Assembly (NCBI RefSeq): GCF_001428745.1
Contig: NZ_LMIO01000001.1
Coordinates: 1-64,000 of the forward strand
DNA length: 64,000 nucleotides
Reading direction: 5' to 3'
DNA from: Leifsonia sp. Root227
GTDB lineage: Bacteria; Actinomycetota; Actinomycetes; Actinomycetales; Microbacteriaceae
Part shown: one piece after another, positions 60,302 to 64,000 of the stretch
How the letters are laid out: every line of letters starts with the position of its first letter
Position numbering within the stretch: position 1 is the stretch's first letter
Program-made: the position numbers and the translations under genes
Notes under the pieces: generated by a model
Databases searched by the model: none
What the model was told of the DNA's origin: nothing
What the model saw: only the letters and a program-made list of their open reading frames with translations

Positions 60302-61240
60302 ATGCTGGACGACTCCACCGCGGATGCGGCCCCTGCGGATGCGGTGCGTGCGGATGTGTCCCGTGCGGATGCGGTCCCGGCCTGGCACGCGGATGCGCCG
60401 AGCACCGTCGTGCACGCCGACAACCTCGACATCGTGGCTGCGCTCCCTGACGCGTCGTTCACTCTCATCTACCTCGACCCGCCGTTCAACACCGGCAGGT
60501 CGCAGGCCAGGCGGAGCACCACCTCGGTGCGTTCGGCGGGCGGCGCGGGCAGCGTCACCGGGTTCAAAGGCCGCAGCTACGAACGGATCAAGGGCGACCT
60601 GCTGCGCTACGACGACCGGTTCGACGACTACTGGTCGTTCCTCGAGCCCCGTCTGATCGAGGCGTGGCGCATCCTCGCCGACCACGGGACGCTCTACCTG
60701 CACCTCGACTACCGGGAGGCCCACTACGCCAAGGTGCTCCTGGATGCGCTGTTCGGCCGGGAGTCGTTCCTCAACGAGATCGTCTGGGCATACGACTACG
60801 GCGCCAAGGCGAAGAACAAGTGGCCCACCAAGCACGACACGATCCTGGTCTACGTGAAGAACCCCGCAGGCTACTTCTTCGATTCCTCCGCCGTCGACCG
60901 CGAGCCGTACATGGCGCCCGGCCTGGTCACCGCAGAGAAGGCGGAACTGGGCAAACTGCCGACCGACGTCTGGTGGCACACCATCGTGTCGCCCACCGGC
61001 AGGGAGAAGACCGGATACCCGACCCAGAAGCCGGAGGGCATCCTGCGCCGCATCGTGCAGGCGTCGAGCCGCGAGGGGGACTGGGTGCTCGACTTCTTCG
61101 CGGGCAGCGGCACGACGGGCGCCGTGGCGTCGGCCCTCGGCCGCCGCTTCCTGCTGGTCGACAGCAACCCGGACGCGATCGGCGTGATGCGGGCGCGGTT
61201 CGCGGCGGCGGAGCCTGCGGTTCGGTTCGTGGAGGCGTAG
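60302..61240 (+). CDS. DNA adenine methyltransferase, orphan, beta-class order
   Basis: 312 aa. Motif order is beta-type: catalytic YLDPPFNTG (D59-F62) first, a central target-recognition region, then SAM-binding DFFAGSGTTG (264-273). These features fit N6-adenine or N4-cytosine methylation at a specific site. No restriction endonuclease or specificity gene is adjacent, so it is probably an orphan with a regulatory or protective role (inference). The N-terminal ~30 residues are Ala/Asp/Val repeats (ADAVRADVSRADAVPA). ATG 60302 follows GAGAAT 6 bases upstream. Confidence 0.9.
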   Translation: MLDDSTADAAPADAVRADVSRADAVPAWHADAPSTVVHADNLDIVAALPDASFTLIYLDPPFNTGRSQARRSTTSVRSAGGAGSVTGFKGRSYERIKGDLLRYDDRFDDYWSFLEPRLIEAWRILADHGTLYLHLDYREAHYAKVLLDALFGRESFLNEIVWAYDYGAKAKNKWPTKHDTILVYVKNPAGYFFDSSAVDREPYMAPGLVTAEKAELGKLPTDVWWHTIVSPTGREKTGYPTQKPEGILRRIVQASSREGDWVLDFFAGSGTTGAVASALGRRFLLVDSNPDAIGVMRARFAAAEPAVRFVEA

Positions 61241-61350
61241 GCGGGACGCGCATTCACCTGCCGGAACCGGAGTCGCTGTACGACGGATTCCAGACACCCC
61301 GGAGCCGCCGTCCGGAGAACACCAAGAACGGTGTGGGAGGCTGGGGCACT

Positions 61351-62178
61351 ATGCGAACCGCGCTCCGCCCCCTGCCCTTCCTCTGGGGCGCGCTGGGCAC
61401 AGCGGTGACGTTCGCGCTCGTCTACCTCGTCTTCGTGCAGAGCTACATGGGTCAGGTCATCGACGAGCGGGCGTTCGCGGGGGCAGACGTGTGGAAGGGC
61501 GACCTGATCGAGTTCGCCCACGCGTTCCTCAACGCCCTTCCGGCCGCCTCGGTGATCCTCGGCTGCATCGCCGCGCTCGCGATCGTGGCCTTCCGCCGCA
61601 ATTGGGCGGTCTTCTTCGTCGCCGTCGCGGCGGCCGCCCTCGCCAACGGCAGCACCCAGCTCCTCAAATACACCGTGCTGAGCCGCCCGTCGAAGGGCGT
61701 GGATGTCGGCCTCGCCAACTCCCTGCCCTCCGGCCACACCACCGTGGCGGCGTCGGCGGCTCTCGTCGTCTTCCTGGTCGCCTCGCCGCGCTTCCGCCCG
61801 CTCGCCGCGGTGATCGGTTCGGTCTTCACGATCGCTGCTGGCGCATCCACGCTGGTGGAGCAGTGGCACCGGCCGAGCGACGTGGTGGCCGGGATGCTCG
61901 TGGTCGCGTTCTGGGGCTGCATCGCAGGGCTGCTGTACTCCTGGCTGCGCGTGCCGACCGCGGAGCGCCCCGTTCGCACCAAACTGTGGCCGCTGCTCTG
62001 GATCGCCGTGGTCTGCGCCGCCGGGGCGATCGTCGCCCTTCTGGTGACCTACTTCTCCGCGCAGGACGGCACGGGGCAGCACCTGTTCGTGGCGTACGCA
62101 GGGGGAGTGGCGGCGATCGTGGCGACCGGATTCGTGCTCGCGGTGCTGGGCAACAGGGTGTTCAGGGCGCTGGCTTAG
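61351..62178 (+). CDS. PAP2-family membrane phosphatase
   Basis: 275 aa, about six transmembrane helices. Phosphatase motifs: KYTVLSRP (C1, ~107-114), PSGHTT (C2, ~126-131), and EQWHRPSDVVAG (C3) with the catalytic His. It probably dephosphorylates lipid or undecaprenyl pyrophosphate at the outer membrane face. No good ribosome site is seen just before the ATG at 61351; GGGAGG at 61335-61340 is nearest. The 110-base gap before it shows nothing else. Confidence 0.88.
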   Translation: MRTALRPLPFLWGALGTAVTFALVYLVFVQSYMGQVIDERAFAGADVWKGDLIEFAHAFLNALPAASVILGCIAALAIVAFRRNWAVFFVAVAAAALANGSTQLLKYTVLSRPSKGVDVGLANSLPSGHTTVAASAALVVFLVASPRFRPLAAVIGSVFTIAAGASTLVEQWHRPSDVVAGMLVVAFWGCIAGLLYSWLRVPTAERPVRTKLWPLLWIAVVCAAGAIVALLVTYFSAQDGTGQHLFVAYAGGVAAIVATGFVLAVLGNRVFRALA

Positions 62179-62233
62179 GGCAGATCACGTTGGGCAGATC
62201 ACGTATGGCGGCTCAGCGACTGCGCTCGCGCGC

Positions 62234-63256
62234 CTAGCTGCTCTGCCGCACCACCAGCTCTGTCGGCAGCAGCGTCACCCTGTCCACCGGCTCGCCTTCG
62301 ATGCGGCGCACGAGCACCCGCGCCATCGTCTCGCCGAGGCCGATCGAGGGCTGGTGCACGGTGGTCAGCGGGGGCGTGGCCGTGAGGCCGAAGTAGTCGT
62401 CGTCGTAGCCGACCACCGCGATGTCGCCCGGGATGCTCAGCCCCGCGTCGTGGATCGCCGAGTACGCGCCGGCCGCCATCTGGTCGTTGGCGGCGAACAG
62501 TCCGTCGATCGGCACTTCGCGAGCGAGCAGACGGCGCATCGCCTCCATGCCGGACACAGGGGAGAAGTCGCCGTACTCGACGAGCGTGGCGTCGAGGCCG
62601 TGCGCATCCATCGCCCGGCGCCAGCCGGTGTAGCGGTCGACGCCCGCCGGCATGTCCTGGGGGCCGGTGATGAGGGCGATGTTGCGGCGGCCCCGACCGA
62701 TGAGGTGCTCCGTCGCGCCCACCGCGCCCGCCACGTTGTCCACGTCGACGAAGGAGGCGTTGTGCTCCGTCTCGCTCACCGGGCGACCGCCGTAGACGAT
62801 CGGGAGCGTCGAGCCGAGCTGGGCGTACGAGTGGTCGCCGGAGTGGTGGGAGACGACGAGTGCGCCGTCCACGTTTCCGCCCATCAGGTAGCGCCGCGTC
62901 TTGTCCGGGTTGAGCTCCGATGAGATAACCATGTTGAGCGTGTACTCGGTGTCCGCCAGGTGCAGAGCGACGCCCTGGACGATGGATGCGAAGAACGGGT
63001 CGGCGAAGACCTTGGCCGTCGACTCCGGCACGACCAGGGCGATCACCTGCGTGCGGCGGGAGGCGAGGGAGCGGGCGGCCCTGTTGGGCACGTAGTTGAG
63101 ATCGGCGATGGCCTTGGTGACCGCCTCCGTGACCTCGGGCGTGACCTTGGTCGAGCCGTTCACCACACGGGAAACGGTCGCGCGCGAGACACCGGCGCGC
63201 GCCGCCACCGCTTCGAGGGTGGGCACGGGCCGGCCGTCCACCTGCTCCGAGGTCAT
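62234..63256 (-). CDS. LacI-family regulator, co-transcribed with a GH1 gene
   Basis: 340 aa. HTH ~10-60 (TLEAVAARAGVSRATVSRVVNGSTKV) and sugar-binding core ~70-340. It starts 4 bases after the GH1 glucosidase stop, and its ribosome site AAAGGTGA lies within the last codons of that gene, so the two are one operon. Likely represses its own beta-glucoside operon. Confidence 0.92.
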   Translation of the reverse strand: MTSEQVDGRPVPTLEAVAARAGVSRATVSRVVNGSTKVTPEVTEAVTKAIADLNYVPNRAARSLASRRTQVIALVVPESTAKVFADPFFASIVQGVALHLADTEYTLNMVISSELNPDKTRRYLMGGNVDGALVVSHHSGDHSYAQLGSTLPIVYGGRPVSETEHNASFVDVDNVAGAVGATEHLIGRGRRNIALITGPQDMPAGVDRYTGWRRAMDAHGLDATLVEYGDFSPVSGMEAMRRLLAREVPIDGLFAANDQMAAGAYSAIHDAGLSIPGDIAVVGYDDDYFGLTATPPLTTVHQPSIGLGETMARVLVRRIEGEPVDRVTLLPTELVVRQSS

Positions 63257-63260
63257 CGGG

Positions 63261-64000
63261 TCACCTTTCTACCGCAAGACCCATGCTAGAGCCGACGCGC
63301 CCCCTGGTCTCCGCGATCAGCCTGGCGAACGCGTGGCCGGAGTCCTTCACGGTACGCTCCTGCGTCTCGTAGTCCACCCGCACGATTCCGAACCGCTTCT
63401 CGTAGCCCCACGCCCACTCGAAGTTGTCGAGGAAGGACCAGACGAAGTATCCGCGCACGTCCGCACCCTCCGCGATGGCCGCGCGCACCGCATCCACGTG
63501 GGAGAGGATGTACGCCTCTCGCTCGGTGTCGCGGATGCGGCCGTCCGGGTCGAGGGTGTCGTCGTACGCTGCGCCGTTCTCCGTGATGTACAGCGGAGGA
63601 AGCGTCGGGTACTCGCGGCCGAGCCGCACCAGCAGGGTGCGCAGGCCGTCCGGGTTGACCTCCCAGCCCATCGCGGTCTGCGGCAGGTGGCGCGACGGGA
63701 ACGTCACGTACTCGCTGCCGACGAACGGCGACGACTTCGGCCGGTCGGTCGGGGTGAGGCCGGGCGCAGCATCCACCGGCAGTGGATGCGCGGAGACGTT
63801 GTCGTCGTGGTAGTGGTTCACGCCGAGGAAGTCGATGGGCTGGGCGATGGTGGCCAGGTCGCCGTCCTGGACGAGCTCGTCGAAGCGGTGCTCGCGGAGA
63901 TCGTCGAGGACGTCGGCCGGGTAGCTGCCGAGCAGCAGCGGCTCCAGGAACATCCGGTTCCAGAGGCCGTCGATCCTGCGCGCCGCCTCGCGGTCGGCCG
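63261..64000 (-). CDS. Beta-glucosidase (GH1), 3' part
   Basis: About 246 C-terminal residues are in the window; the 5' part lies beyond the right edge. GH1 features: WNRMFLEPLLLGSYP, DFLGVNHYHDDNVSAH, catalytic nucleophile Glu in YITENGAAYDD, and YFVWSFLDNFEWAWGYEKRFGIVRVD, which binds the aglycone end. Hydrolyses beta-glucosides. Followed at once by a LacI regulator. Confidence 0.94.
   Translation of the reverse strand, partial: ADREAARRIDGLWNRMFLEPLLLGSYPADVLDDLREHRFDELVQDGDLATIAQPIDFLGVNHYHDDNVSAHPLPVDAAPGLTPTDRPKSSPFVGSEYVTFPSRHLPQTAMGWEVNPDGLRTLLVRLGREYPTLPPLYITENGAAYDDTLDPDGRIRDTEREAYILSHVDAVRAAIAEGADVRGYFVWSFLDNFEWAWGYEKRFGIVRVDYETQERTVKDSGHAFARLIAETRGRVGSSMGLAVER

Noticed and set aside
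60302-61240. Restriction-modification or other defence island around the methyltransferase.
   Set aside because: Neighbours are an acetyltransferase, a small membrane protein and a PAP2 phosphatase; no nuclease, helicase or other defence gene is present.

Overview
The window is high-GC DNA (roughly two thirds G+C by eye), densely packed with genes on both strands and almost free of long intergenic DNA. It carries a menaquinone pathway, a mycoredoxin-like glutaredoxin, DtxR/IdeR-type iron boxes, an actinobacterial-style fused PutA, a LAxTG (sortase E type) surface protein and a strong habit of leaderless transcription. This points to an actinobacterium, most likely Microbacteriaceae (Leifsonia/Microbacterium-like). 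The family assignment is inference; the gene content is seen directly. No insertion sequence, prophage, CRISPR array or tRNA gene was found. No stretch longer than 300 bases lacks a gene; the longest (40175-40438) holds the rhamnose control region.

Layout. 1-134: 3' end of a 5S rRNA and its terminator, so an rrn operon lies to the left. 222-3327: an RG-repeat/TPR-like/acidic-tail protein overlapping a HAD phosphatase. 3332-10154: menaquinone genes menC (minus), then menB, menE, menA and menD, with two small membrane proteins (DUF4229-like and PLDc_N-like) between menA and menD. 10236-12250: potassium uptake gene kup behind a 15-codon leader ORF. 12403-18786: mixed metabolic genes (thioesterase, FAD oxidoreductase, AlkA-like glycosylase, SRPBCC protein, PYROXD2-like oxidoreductase, LysR regulator). 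18944-31176: amino-acid and peptide use: putA, an aldo/keto reductase, a two-component system with a GntR regulator, an Lrp regulator divergent from an arginine-modifying hydrolase and ornithine aminotransferase, then a POT peptide transporter. 31247-39113: MOSC protein, acetyltransferase, LysR, GH20 hexosaminidase, two aldo/keto reductases, MBL hydrolase, small kinase and glutaredoxin. 39161-50281: a complete L-rhamnose system (LacI regulator, ABC importer, mutarotase, isomerase, fused aldolase/dehydrogenase, kinase). 50363-54111: MarR/MFS pair, alpha/beta hydrolase, lipoate ligase. 54212-59684: iron-controlled haem uptake (two tandem DtxR-type boxes, HtaA surface protein, HmuTUV). 59690-64000: small membrane protein, acetyltransferase, orphan beta-class adenine methyltransferase, PAP2 phosphatase, and a GH1 glucosidase/LacI operon cut by the window edge.

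How it works together. Peptides (POT), arginine (hydrolase, then ornithine aminotransferase) and proline (PutA) all feed glutamate. Rhamnose, N-acetylhexosamine and beta-glucoside genes indicate life on plant or microbial polysaccharides. The men genes supply the respiratory quinone. Haem is probably captured at the wall by the HtaA protein and passed to HmuTUV when iron is low.

Most distinctive signals: (1) at least fifteen genes with a TANNNT -10 box ending 6-7 nt before the start codon; (2) a 15-codon leaderless ORF whose stop overlaps the kup start; (3) a small dispersed family of long intergenic hairpins; (4) in-frame tandem repeats inserted into MenE and into the ATPase domain of a histidine kinase; (5) tandem iron boxes before an Ig-HtaA-LAxTG protein.
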